Assembly: GCF_004365175.1 (NCBI RefSeq)
Contig: NZ_SOCE01000002.1
Coordinates: 992,001-1,056,000 of the forward strand
Reading direction: 5' to 3'
Source of the DNA: Kribbella voronezhensis
GTDB taxonomy: Bacteria; Actinomycetota; Actinomycetes; Propionibacteriales; Kribbellaceae
Length of the DNA: 64,000 nt
The notes beneath the pieces are model-generated. The model saw only the letters and a list, made by a program, of their open reading frames with translations. It did not search any database and had not been told where the DNA came from. The translations under genes were made by a program, and so were the position numbers. This document shows positions 44,593-52,820 of this stretch, in pieces (position 1 is the stretch's first letter; each line of letters starts with the position of its first letter).

Positions 44593-45420
44593 ATGTCCAT
44601 CTGGGACGCCATCATCCTCGGCATCGTCGAGGGGCTCACCGAATTCCTGCCCGTCTCCAGCACGGGCCACCTCACCATCGCCTCGAAGATGCTCGGCCTG
44701 AAGATCGACGACCCGGCGGTCACCGCGTTCACCGCGGTGATCCAGTTCGGCGCGATCGCGGCCGTCGTGTTGTTCCTGTGGAAAGACATCAGCCGGTACG
44801 CCGTCGCGTGGTTCCGCGGGCTGCGCAACCCTGAGCACCGGGGTGAGTTCGACCACCGGATGGGCTGGTTCGTGATCGTCGGCTCGCTGCCGATCTGCAT
44901 CGTCGGGTTCCTGGCGAAGGACATCATCTCGGGGCCGCTGCGCAGTCTGTGGTGGGTCGCGGGGTCGCTGATCGCCTGGTCGTTCGTGATGGTCGCGGCC
45001 GAGCGGCTGGGCAGCAAGACGCGGCCGTTGGAGAAGATCACGCTGATCGACTCGATCGTGATGGGCGTGATCCAGTGCCTGGCGCTGATTCCCGGCGTCT
45101 CGCGGTCGGGCGCGACGATCGCGGCCGGGTTGTTCCGCGGGCTGGATCGGGTCGCGGCGACCCGGATGGCGTTCCTGCTCGGCATTCCGGCGCTGGTGGG
45201 TGCTGCGGTCTTCGAACTCAAGGACGCCTTGAGCGGTGACGTCGGGATCGCGCCGGTGCTGGTCGGGACGATCGTGAGTTTCATCGTCGGCTATGCGTCG
45301 GTGGCCTGGCTGATCCGGTTCGTGGCCAAGCACAGCACCGAGGTCTTCGCGTTCTACCGGGTGCTGCTCGGCATCGTGATCCTGATCCTGTTGATGACCA
45401 GCACGATCACGGCCACGTAG
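44593..45420 (+). CDS. uppP: undecaprenyl-diphosphatase UppP
   Basis: 275 residues, polytopic. The active-site segments are both present: IVEGLTEFLPVSSTGHLTIA near 10 and LALIPGVSRSGATIAAGLFR near 170. The enzyme dephosphorylates undecaprenyl diphosphate at the membrane to recycle the lipid carrier for cell-wall synthesis, and it confers low-level bacitracin tolerance. Confidence 0.97.
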   Translation: MSIWDAIILGIVEGLTEFLPVSSTGHLTIASKMLGLKIDDPAVTAFTAVIQFGAIAAVVLFLWKDISRYAVAWFRGLRNPEHRGEFDHRMGWFVIVGSLPICIVGFLAKDIISGPLRSLWWVAGSLIAWSFVMVAAERLGSKTRPLEKITLIDSIVMGVIQCLALIPGVSRSGATIAAGLFRGLDRVAATRMAFLLGIPALVGAAVFELKDALSGDVGIAPVLVGTIVSFIVGYASVAWLIRFVAKHSTEVFAFYRVLLGIVILILLMTSTITAT

Positions 45421-45426
45421 TACGGG

Positions 45427-46401
45427 TCAGAGCCAGCCGGCGCGGCGGAAGGCGGCGTACATGATGGTGCAGATGACGACCATCAGCAGGAGGACGCCGT
45501 AGTAGCCGTAGTGCCAGCTGAGTTCGGGCATGTGGCGGAAGTTCATGCCGTAGATGCCGGCGATCGCGGTCGGGGCCGCGGCGATGGCGACCCAGGCGGA
45601 GATGCGGCGCATGTCGTCGTTCTGCTGGACCGAGACGCGGGCCAGGTGGGCGTTCAGGGCCGAGCTGAGCAGCGTGTCGAGCGCCTCCGTCTGGTCGGCG
45701 ACCCGGACGACGTGATCGGCGACGTCGCGGAAGAACGGCGCGGCCTCGCGGCTGATCAGCGGTACGGCGGCGTGTGCGAACGACTTCATCGGCTCCCGCA
45801 GCGGGCCGATCGCGCGGAGCATCTCCAGCACCTCACGTTTGAGGGTGTAGATGCGCTCCGCGTCGCTGGTGCGTTCGGGGGAGAAGACCGAGCTCTCGAC
45901 CTCGTCGACGTCGATCTCGACCGCGCCGGCGACCTCCTCGTACCCGTCGACGATCGAGTCGCAGATCGCCCAGAGCACCGCGGCGGGGCCGTGGCCGAGC
46001 ACGGAGGCGCGCTCCTCGAGTTCGGCCCGGGCCGTGGTCAGCGGAGCCCCTTCGCCGTGCCGGACGGTGACGACGTAGCGCCGGCCGACGAAGACGCTCA
46101 CCTGGCCGGTCTCCACCGCGTCACCGGTATCGGGGTACCAGAGGGTGCGCAGGACGACCACGATCGAGTCGCCGTACTGCTCGACCTTCGGGCGTTGGTG
46201 CGCCTTCAGCGCGTCCTCGACGGCGAGTTCGTGCAGCCCGAAGAGTTGCTGGACGCGGGTCATCTCGGCTTCGGACGGTTCGTACAGGCCGACCCAGCCG
46301 AAGCACTCCTCGTCGCCGTCGATCGCCTGCGCGACGATTTCCGGCTCCTTGGCGAGTTCCCGGCGGACCCCGTCGGCGTACACCCCGCAGTCGACGATCA
46401 C
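45427..46401 (-). CDS. corA: CorA-family magnesium/divalent cation transporter
   Basis: 324 residues. A long soluble N-terminal funnel with helices is followed by two C-terminal helices. The first ends in the diagnostic IAGIYGMNFRHMPEL (GMN selectivity motif) and the second is YGVLLLMVVICTIMYAAF. Start is the GTG at 46401, where similarity begins. The frame is open upstream but that part overlaps the divergent gene start. Confidence 0.93.
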   Translation of the reverse strand: MIVDCGVYADGVRRELAKEPEIVAQAIDGDEECFGWVGLYEPSEAEMTRVQQLFGLHELAVEDALKAHQRPKVEQYGDSIVVVLRTLWYPDTGDAVETGQVSVFVGRRYVVTVRHGEGAPLTTARAELEERASVLGHGPAAVLWAICDSIVDGYEEVAGAVEIDVDEVESSVFSPERTSDAERIYTLKREVLEMLRAIGPLREPMKSFAHAAVPLISREAAPFFRDVADHVVRVADQTEALDTLLSSALNAHLARVSVQQNDDMRRISAWVAIAAAPTAIAGIYGMNFRHMPELSWHYGYYGVLLLMVVICTIMYAAFRRAGWL

Positions 46402-46449
46402 CCGGCCATTCTGGCACCGAAGTTTGTCCCGACCGGATAGCGTGCGGCT

Positions 46450-47178
46450 ATGCCCACGGTGATTCTGGTCCGGCACGGCCGCAGCAGTGCCAACACGTCC
46501 GGCGTGCTGGCGGGACGGACCCCAGGGGTGAAACTCGACGAGACCGGGCTACAGCAGGCGGCTGCGGTCGCCGAACGGCTGGCCGCCTTGCCGCTGGCCG
46601 CGATCGTCACCTCGCCGCTGGACCGCTGCAAGCAGACCGCGACCGCGATCGCGAAGCATCACGACGGGTTGCGTCCGGCAACGGATCGGCGCCTGACCGA
46701 GTGCGGGTACGGAGACTGGACAGGCAAGAAGATTCCCGAGTTGGCGAAGGATCCGCTGTGGGCGGTGGTGCAGCAGCACCCGTCGGCGGTCACCTTCCCG
46801 AACGGTGAGTCCATGCGTGGGATGCAGCAGCGCGCGGTCGACGCCGTCCGGACCCACGACGCGGCGATCGGCGCCAGCCACGGTCCGGGCGCGATCTGGG
46901 TGGCGGTCTCGCACGGTGACGTGATCAAGTCGATCGTGGCCGACGCGCTCGGCCAGCACCTGGACACCTTCCAGCGGATCGTGGTCGACACGGCGTCGGC
47001 GACGATCATCACCTACACCCCGACCCGGCCGTTCCTGGTCCGGCTGAACGACACCGGCAGCGAACTCGCCTCGCTGGTGCCGAAGCCGGAGGCGCCGAAG
47101 AAGGGCCGCGGGACGAAGAGCCGGAGTACGGGAAAGTCCGCAGTACAGTCCTCGGACGCCGTGGTCGGCGGCCGGTAG
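46450..47178 (+). CDS. histidine phosphatase, MSMEG_4193-type
   Basis: 242 residues. The RHG catalytic motif is VILVRHGRSSANTSGVLAGR, the second Arg lies in VTSPLDRCKQTA, the Glu in RRLTECGYGDW and the second His in VAVSHGDVIKSIV. It belongs to the phosphoglycerate-mutase-like superfamily, in the actinobacterial group that sits next to DUF3090 genes. The C terminus is Lys/Ser-rich. It starts a four-gene cluster with the next two genes and mshC further on. Confidence 0.88.
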   Translation: MPTVILVRHGRSSANTSGVLAGRTPGVKLDETGLQQAAAVAERLAALPLAAIVTSPLDRCKQTATAIAKHHDGLRPATDRRLTECGYGDWTGKKIPELAKDPLWAVVQQHPSAVTFPNGESMRGMQQRAVDAVRTHDAAIGASHGPGAIWVAVSHGDVIKSIVADALGQHLDTFQRIVVDTASATIITYTPTRPFLVRLNDTGSELASLVPKPEAPKKGRGTKSRSTGKSAVQSSDAVVGGR

Positions 47179-47191
47179 ATAGGGTTTGGGA

Positions 47192-47764
47192 ATGGCGCGC
47201 GTAGTGCATTCGTATGACGATCCGGACCGGTTCGTCGCCGGCACCGTCGGTGAACCCGGTGCCCGGACCTTCTTCCTGCAGGCCAGGGCCGGGACCAGGA
47301 TGACGTCGGTGGCCTGTGAGAAGGAACAGGTGATGGCGCTCGCGGAGCGGCTCGACGTGATGCTGGACGAGGTGGCCCGGCGGTTCGACCGCGATCCGGT
47401 CACGCCGGTCGGTGCCGACGACACCGACCCGCTCGAGCAGCCGATCGAGGAGGAGTTCCGGGCCGGCACGATGACGCTGGCCTGGGAGGCCGACGCCGAG
47501 AAGGTCGTGATCGAGGTGTTCGCCGTGGTCGCCGCCGACCCGGCCGAGGAGGAGTCCGACCCGGTCGCGGCGGCGCTGGAGTCCGACGACGCCGAGGTGT
47601 TCATCGTCCGGATCAGCGAGGAGCAGGCCCGGGCGTTCGCCCGGCGTGCGGTCGCGCTGGTGGCGTCGGGTCGTCCGACCTGCCCGTTCTGCGGGCGGCC
47701 GATCGACCCGGAGGGACACATCTGCCCGCGCGCCAACGGTTACCGCAGGCACGTTCCGGAATGA
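47192..47764 (+). CDS. DUF3090 family protein
   Basis: 190 residues: HSYDDPDRFVAGTVGEPGAR, TFFLQARAGTRMTSVACEKE, and a C-terminal zinc-finger-like CPFCGRPIDPEGHICPR with four Cys/His candidates. It overlaps the next gene by four bases (ATGA). The family is conserved in actinobacteria and of unknown function. Confidence 0.88.
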   Translation: MARVVHSYDDPDRFVAGTVGEPGARTFFLQARAGTRMTSVACEKEQVMALAERLDVMLDEVARRFDRDPVTPVGADDTDPLEQPIEEEFRAGTMTLAWEADAEKVVIEVFAVVAADPAEEESDPVAAALESDDAEVFIVRISEEQARAFARRAVALVASGRPTCPFCGRPIDPEGHICPRANGYRRHVPE

Positions 47765-48552
47765 TCGATCTCGACCTGCTCCGCAGCGGGGAACTGTCCC
47801 TGCACGGACGGTTGGTGGCCGCTTCCAACGGCACCTTCCAGGGCTCGGTGAGCCTCGGCGGCGACTCGGCGACGGTGGTCTACAAACCGGTCCAGGGCGA
47901 GCGGCCGCTGTGGGACTTCCCGGACGGCACGCTGGCCCAGCGCGAGTACGCGGCGTACGTCGTATCGGAGGCGCTCGGCTGGTCCGTGGTGCCACCGACC
48001 CTGCTGCGCGACGGGCCGCTCGGCGAGGGCATGGTGCAGCTGTGGATCGACGAGGTCGAGCGCGAGCCAGGCGAGACCGAACTGGTCGACATCGTCCCGC
48101 AAGGCCGCGTGCCGAAGGGCTGGGTCGGCGTACTGGACGCACTCGACGGCCGGCACAACCCGGTCACGCTCGTGCATGCGGAGGTCGATCCGTTGCGGCG
48201 GATGGCCGTATTCGATGCCATCGTCAACAATGCCGATCGCAAGGGCGGGCATGTGCTCGACCCGGGTGACGGGCGGGTGTTCGGGGTCGACCACGGCGTC
48301 ACGTTCAACGCGGACGACAAGCTGCGGACGGTGTTGTGGGGCTGGGCCGGCGAGCCGGTGCCGGACGAGTTGCTGGAGGACGTACGGAAGCTGGCCGATC
48401 AGCTGGCGGGCAAGCTCGGGCAGGAGTTGGTCGAGCTGATCACGGCGGTCGAGCTCACGGCGACCCGCGAGCGGTGTGCGACGTTGCTGAAGACGGGGAT
48501 ATTCCCATTGCCGAGCGACGACTGGCCGGCGATTCCCTGGCCGGCGTTCTAG
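47761..48552 (+). CDS. SCO1664-family kinase-like protein
   Basis: 263 residues. Phrases typical of the SCO1664 group and the PI3/4-kinase-like fold: VVYKPVQGERPLWDFPDGTL with the nucleotide-binding Lys, FDAIVNNADRKGGHVL as catalytic-loop-like N-x-D-R, and VFGVDHGVTFNADDK. It overlaps the DUF3090 start/stop and is part of the conserved cluster near mshC. Confidence 0.85.
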   Translation: MIDLDLLRSGELSLHGRLVAASNGTFQGSVSLGGDSATVVYKPVQGERPLWDFPDGTLAQREYAAYVVSEALGWSVVPPTLLRDGPLGEGMVQLWIDEVEREPGETELVDIVPQGRVPKGWVGVLDALDGRHNPVTLVHAEVDPLRRMAVFDAIVNNADRKGGHVLDPGDGRVFGVDHGVTFNADDKLRTVLWGWAGEPVPDELLEDVRKLADQLAGKLGQELVELITAVELTATRERCATLLKTGIFPLPSDDWPAIPWPAF

Positions 48553-49265
48553 TCCGCTGCTGGGCTGCCGGGCTCGACGGTTGTGCGTTCGAGTCGGCCG
48601 CGGCTGTCGAAGGTGGCCGTGATGGTGCTGCCGTCGGGGCCCTGCCCGGAGATGGCGTCCGGCGTATCGGCGTACTGGATGTTGAAGTGTTTGAAGTAGC
48701 CGCGGACGACCCGGCGGTGGTCGGCCGGGAAGGCGCCGACCGCGGCCAGCAGCAGGCGCGGCGTGGCGATCGGGTCGAAGCCCGCCGTGGGGAGCTTGCT
48801 GTCGTCGACATGCAGGTAGACGGCGCCCTGGCCGTCGTTGATCGCGGTCGACCAGGTGCCGTGCCCGCCGAGGACGACGCCGGCCGCGATGGCCAGGGTG
48901 GTCGCTGCTTGGTGTGGCGCGGGGAACTTGCTCAGGTCCGGCTCGCCGGTGGTGAACTCGATGATCCCGTACTGCGTGCCGAACTCCCGGATCCGCAGCG
49001 TCGGCGCGATCGCCCGGTCGGTCTGTTCGAAGCTCGGATTCGCCCAGCCCCACAACCAGGTCCCGGTGACGTGCGAGAAGCTGCCGAGGAGCGAGACGCC
49101 GTCCAGTACGCCGTCCGGGCCGGTCAGCGTCCTGGCTTCGAGGTCCGCCCAGCGGTTGCTCGGGCCCAGCGTGGCGTTGAAGAGGTCCTGCTGCTGGATC
49201 GCGGCAGCCGCCACGGTCGCGCCGAACTTCTGGAACGCTGGGCTGAAATCATCGGACGTGTTCAT
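48549..49265 (-). CDS. DUF6882-like protein
   Basis: 238 residues, soluble. Features are LGSFSHVTGTWLWGWANPSF and AAVGAFPADHRRVVRGYFKH. The family assignment is from memory of this Trp-rich pattern. It is convergent with the SCO1664-like gene, sharing four bases. Start ATG at 49265. Confidence 0.65.
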   Translation of the reverse strand: MNTSDDFSPAFQKFGATVAAAAIQQQDLFNATLGPSNRWADLEARTLTGPDGVLDGVSLLGSFSHVTGTWLWGWANPSFEQTDRAIAPTLRIREFGTQYGIIEFTTGEPDLSKFPAPHQAATTLAIAAGVVLGGHGTWSTAINDGQGAVYLHVDDSKLPTAGFDPIATPRLLLAAVGAFPADHRRVVRGYFKHFNIQYADTPDAISGQGPDGSTITATFDSRGRLERTTVEPGSPAAD

Positions 49266-49365
49266 CGCGGCGGAGGCTAGCCGATGAACGGGTGCGCGCG
49301 CTCGCCGATCCGGGGATCGGAACCGGATCGTGGCGCGAATTCGCTGACTGGATAGGCTCCGTCCC

Positions 49366-50586
49366 ATGCAGGCGTGGACGAAACCAGAAATCCCGGTCGT
49401 ACCGGGGCCGGCCCGGCGTCTTCGCCTCTACGACACCGCTTCGGGCGGCCTGGTCGAGGTGCCGCCGCCGGCCGACGGGCCCGCGCGGATGTACGTGTGC
49501 GGCATCACGCCGTACGACGCGACGCACATGGGGCACGCTGCGACGTACGTCACATTCGACCTGATCAACCGGCTCTGGCGAGACGCCGGGTACGACGTGC
49601 ACTACACGCAGAACATCACCGACGTCGACGACCCGCTGCTCGAGCGAGCCACCGCGACCGGCGTCGAGTGGACCGAGCTGGCCGAGCGCGAGATCCAGCT
49701 CTTCCGCGACGACATGACCGCCCTCCAGGTGATCCCGCCGCAGGACTACATCGGCGTGGTCGAGTCGATCGACCTCGTCACCGGGGCGATCGAGGACCTC
49801 CAGCGGGCTGGTGCGGTGTACTCCGTCGACGACGATCTGTACTTCGCTGTGAAGGCCGACCCGCGGTTCGGCGGCGTGTCGGGGTACGACGTGGAGACGA
49901 TGCGGGCGTTGTTCGCCGAGCGTGGCGGCGACCCCGGTCGGGAAGGCAAGCGGGATCCGCTCGACAGTCTGCTCTGGCGCGCCGAGCGACCAGGGGAGCC
50001 GGCTTGGGATTCGCCGTTCGGACGGGGCCGCCCGGGGTGGCACGTGGAGTGCTCGGCGATCGCTCTGAAGCATCTGGGGATGACGTTCGACGTACAGGGT
50101 GGTGGGTCGGACCTGATCTTCCCGCACCACGAGATGTCGGCCAGCGGGGCGCAGGTGGCGACGGGGAAGCATCCGTTCGCGCGGGCCTATGTGCATCAGG
50201 CGATGGTCGGGCTGGACGGCGAGAAGATGTCGAAGTCGAAGGGCAACCTCGTGCTGGTCTCGCGAGAGCGAGCCGCCGGGACGGACCCGATGGCGATCCG
50301 GCTTGTTTTGCTCGCGCACCACTACCGGACCGACTGGTTCTGGACGTCGTCGGATCTGCTGGCTGCGCAGGAACGTTTGGATGTCTGGCGTGGGGCGGTC
50401 TCTCGTGGCACCGGTCCGGATGGCGCGGCGGCGGTCGACGCCGTGCGAGCCGCCCTCACGAACGATCTCGACACGGTGGCTGCGTTGGCAGCGGTGGACC
50501 AGTGGGCCGAAACCAACGGCGACGATGCGACCGCACCGGCGTTGGTGGCTGACGCGGTAGACGCTTTGCTGGGGATCAAGCTCTAG
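49366..50586 (+). CDS. mshC: L-cysteine:1D-myo-inositol 2-amino-2-deoxy-alpha-D-glucopyranoside ligase
   Basis: 406 residues. It is a cysteinyl-tRNA-synthetase-like enzyme that joins cysteine to GlcN-Ins in mycothiol synthesis. Motifs: MYVCGITPYDATHMGHA (zinc Cys and HIGH-like), WHVECSAI with the second Cys, DLIFPHHEMSASGA, and KMSKSKGNLVLVS. It lacks the tRNA-binding C-terminal extension of CysS, which marks it as MshC. The neighbours SCO1664-like, DUF3090 and phosphatase agree with the conserved actinobacterial order. Confidence 0.95.
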   Translation: MQAWTKPEIPVVPGPARRLRLYDTASGGLVEVPPPADGPARMYVCGITPYDATHMGHAATYVTFDLINRLWRDAGYDVHYTQNITDVDDPLLERATATGVEWTELAEREIQLFRDDMTALQVIPPQDYIGVVESIDLVTGAIEDLQRAGAVYSVDDDLYFAVKADPRFGGVSGYDVETMRALFAERGGDPGREGKRDPLDSLLWRAERPGEPAWDSPFGRGRPGWHVECSAIALKHLGMTFDVQGGGSDLIFPHHEMSASGAQVATGKHPFARAYVHQAMVGLDGEKMSKSKGNLVLVSRERAAGTDPMAIRLVLLAHHYRTDWFWTSSDLLAAQERLDVWRGAVSRGTGPDGAAAVDAVRAALTNDLDTVAALAAVDQWAETNGDDATAPALVADAVDALLGIKL

Positions 50587-50601
50587 TTTCGCGGTGGGCT
50601 T

Positions 50602-50845
50602 CGCGCCTCCTACGTCGGCCGCTCAACCCACCCCGAAACGCCGCTCCTGCGTGGCGGCTGGGAGTTTCGGCGTGCGGCACCAACTCGGATCCCACGCGTC
50701 CTGCGCTGCCTGGAAACAAACTTGCATATACGCACGAAAAGTTTCCAGTCACGGCGAAACGTGCCCCGAGGACTACGCAACCGGTCGATTGAGCCGCGAC
50801 GGGGCGCGTCCCGGGATGAGTCGAGCGGCCGACGAAGGAGGCGCG
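50602..50845. repeat. 244-bp intergenic element with 41-bp inverted repeats
   Basis: Two arms, 50602-50642 and 50805-50845, are inverted copies with 34 of 41 positions matching, the outer 23 nearly perfect. They lie between the convergent ends of mshC and the PAC2 gene, and the interior has a further small dyad (GGAAAC at 50711 to GTTTCC). No coding sequence. It may be a MITE-like insertion or a large transcript-stabilising or terminating structure. Confidence 0.7.
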
Positions 50846-50870
50846 ACGGGGCGGTTGTTCGGCGTACGGG

Positions 50871-51725
50871 CTACTCCGGCCGGTCTGTGTTTCTGCGTCG
50901 TAGGTAGCGTTCGAATTCGGCGGCTATGGCGTCGCCGGTGGCCTCGGGGAGGTCGGTGGTTTCGCGTTGTTCCTCGAGGGACTGGACGTACTCGGCGACC
51001 TCGGGGTCTTCTTCGCTGAGTTCGTCGGCGCCTCGTTGCCAGGCGCGGGCCAGTTCGGGGAGTTCGCCTTCGGGGATCGGGAGGTCGAGGAGGGCCTCGA
51101 TCTTGCCGAGGAGGGCGAGCGACGCCTTCGGGCACGGGGTGCCGGCGATGTAGTGCGGGATCGCGGACCAGATGGAGACCGCCGGTACGCCGAGGGTGCC
51201 GCACAGGTCGGCGAAGACGCCGGTGATGCCGGTGGGACCTTCGTACGTCGACGGCTCCAGGCTCCACGACGCGGTGAGTTCGGGGTCGGACGACGAGGCG
51301 CTGACCGGGATCGGCCGGGTGTGCGGGGCGTCGGCGAGCAGGGCGCCGAGGACGACGACCAGTTGGGCGTTGGAGTCGTCGACGAGTTCGAGGAGTTCGC
51401 GGCAGAACCCGCGCCAGCGCATGTTCGGCTCGATGCCGCGGATCAGCAGGACGTCGCGGCCGGTGTCGGTCGGGCGGGCGAGGAAGACCCGGGTGGTCGG
51501 CCAGGTGAGCCGGCGGACGCCGTCGGAGTCGAACCCGACCTGCGGCCGGTTGACCTGGAAGTCGTAGTAGTCCTCCGGGTCGATCGCGGTGACGAGTTCG
51601 GCGTCCCACTCGTCGATGAGATGGTCGACTGCGCCGGTGGCCGCCTCGGCGGCGTCGTTCCAACCCTCGAACGCGGCGATCACGACCGGGTCCCTCAGGT
51701 TCGCGAGATCTACCACTCCCGCCAC
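50871..51725 (-). CDS. PAC2-family protein
   Basis: 284 residues: VVIAAFEGWNDAAEAATGAV near the N terminus, DVLLIRGIEPNMRWRGFCRE, and GVPAVSIWSAIPHYIAGTPC. This is the actinobacterial PAC2 family named after proteasome assembly chaperone 2. It may be linked to the actinobacterial proteasome or to an unknown role. It is convergent with mshC across the inverted-repeat element. Confidence 0.88.
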   Translation of the reverse strand: MAGVVDLANLRDPVVIAAFEGWNDAAEAATGAVDHLIDEWDAELVTAIDPEDYYDFQVNRPQVGFDSDGVRRLTWPTTRVFLARPTDTGRDVLLIRGIEPNMRWRGFCRELLELVDDSNAQLVVVLGALLADAPHTRPIPVSASSSDPELTASWSLEPSTYEGPTGITGVFADLCGTLGVPAVSIWSAIPHYIAGTPCPKASLALLGKIEALLDLPIPEGELPELARAWQRGADELSEEDPEVAEYVQSLEEQRETTDLPEATGDAIAAEFERYLRRRNTDRPE

Positions 51726-51826
51726 CCCCTTGTCCTAGTCGTCTCCTGATGACTCCCGGCCCGGCCGGGAGCAGGGTGCCAGCCTACGTCCATCACCCAC
51801 CGCGCGCGGCTGCTTTCACCCGCAGC

Positions 51827-51898
51827 GGAAGTGTCGCCCGTACGCCGCGCGGAAGCGTCACCAGTACGCCGGGCGCAAGCGTCACCAGTACGCCGACA
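51827..51898. repeat. 24-bp tandem repeat, three units
   Basis: Three head-to-tail 24-bp units (51827-51850, 51851-51874, 51875-51898) share a core near AGCGTCACCAGTACGCCG. Degenerate copies continue to about 51990. The stretch lies between the divergent PAC2 and HAD genes. There are no spacers, so it is not a CRISPR array. Read in one frame it would encode ASPVRRAQ-like octapeptides, but no gene is apparent. Confidence 0.75.
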
Positions 51899-52036
51899 GC
51901 GCGCCGCCCCTCGTACAGCGGCCGGCGTCGCCACTACGCCGAATGGAACTGCCCACCAGTACGCCGGACAGCGCGCCGCCTGTCGCAAGGCGGACCCGGC
52001 GTGCGGGGGGCGACAGGGGCAAGGGAAACTTGGGTC

Positions 52037-52687
52037 ATGACACTGCGAGCGGTGCTCTGGGACATGGACGGCACGCTGGTGGATTCGGAGCCGGTCTGGG
52101 CGCGGGTCCAGATCGAGCGGCTCACCGCACTCGGCGCGACCTGGACGGTCGAGGACTGCGTCGCTCTGGTCGGCAGCGACCTGAGCCACGCGGTCGACGT
52201 GTGGATGTCGCGCATTCCGGCCGGCGCGATCGAGCCGGAGGAACTCGCGGAGCGGATGTACGGCGAGGTCGTCGCCGCCCTGAAGGAAGAGGTCGTGTTC
52301 CGCCCGGGTGCGCTCGAGCTCCTCACGGCGCTCAAGGCCGAGGGCATCCCGTGCGCGCTGGTCACGGCGTCGTACCGGGTGATGATCGACGCCGTACTGT
52401 CGCATCTGCCGCCCGACCCGTTCGACGTGATCGTCGCCGGCGACGAGGTGAGCAACGGCAAGCCGCACCCCGAGCCGTACCTGACCGCGGCCGCCGAACT
52501 CGACGTGGACCCGGCCGACTGCCTCGTGATCGAGGACTCGCCGGGTGGAACAGCAGCTGGTACGGCGGCCGGCGCGTTCGTCCTCGCCGTACCGCAATGG
52601 GTCACGATTCCGGCGGCACCGCGTCGGCTGGTCGCCGAGTCACTCGAACAGTTCACTCCGCAGGCTCTCCGCGAACTCCTGGCGTGA
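52037..52687 (+). CDS. HAD-family phosphatase
   Basis: 216 residues. Motif I is VLWDMDGTLVDSEPVW, motif II is PCALVTASYR, motif III is the Lys in EVSNGKPHPEPYL, and motif IV is CLVIEDSPGGTAAGTAAG. This is a beta-phosphoglucomutase-like subgroup hydrolase acting on a small phosphorylated metabolite. The ATG at 52037 is chosen because homology starts there. The frame continues upstream through the tandem repeats but is unlikely to be translated. Confidence 0.93.
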   Translation: MTLRAVLWDMDGTLVDSEPVWARVQIERLTALGATWTVEDCVALVGSDLSHAVDVWMSRIPAGAIEPEELAERMYGEVVAALKEEVVFRPGALELLTALKAEGIPCALVTASYRVMIDAVLSHLPPDPFDVIVAGDEVSNGKPHPEPYLTAAAELDVDPADCLVIEDSPGGTAAGTAAGAFVLAVPQWVTIPAAPRRLVAESLEQFTPQALRELLA

Positions 52688-52820
52688 GCCCAGCAGGCGG
52701 CGGTGCGCCTGCCGCGCAGTACCGTCTTGGTGCTAGGGAGGGCCGGGAGGTAGCGTTTCCAGGCCCTCCGGGGGCAGCCGCGATCACGGGCGGGGTCGCG
52801 AAGTCGAGAGGGTGGAATTG

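Noticed and set aside
43513..45333. 606-codon minus-strand open frame opposite LLM oxidoreductase and uppP
   Set aside because: Asp/Arg-rich sequence with no homology features, antisense to two clear genes.
45421..46449. Mg2+ riboswitch controlling corA
   Set aside because: Only 48 bases separate corA from the divergent gene, and no riboswitch-like structure was seen.
47740..49053. 437-codon minus-strand open frame opposite the SCO1664-like gene
   Set aside because: The composition is that of a shadow frame. Its right part is an out-of-frame reading of the DUF6882-like gene.
51827..51990. possible CRISPR array
   Set aside because: Units are contiguous with a 24-bp period and have no unique spacers. 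No cas genes are nearby.
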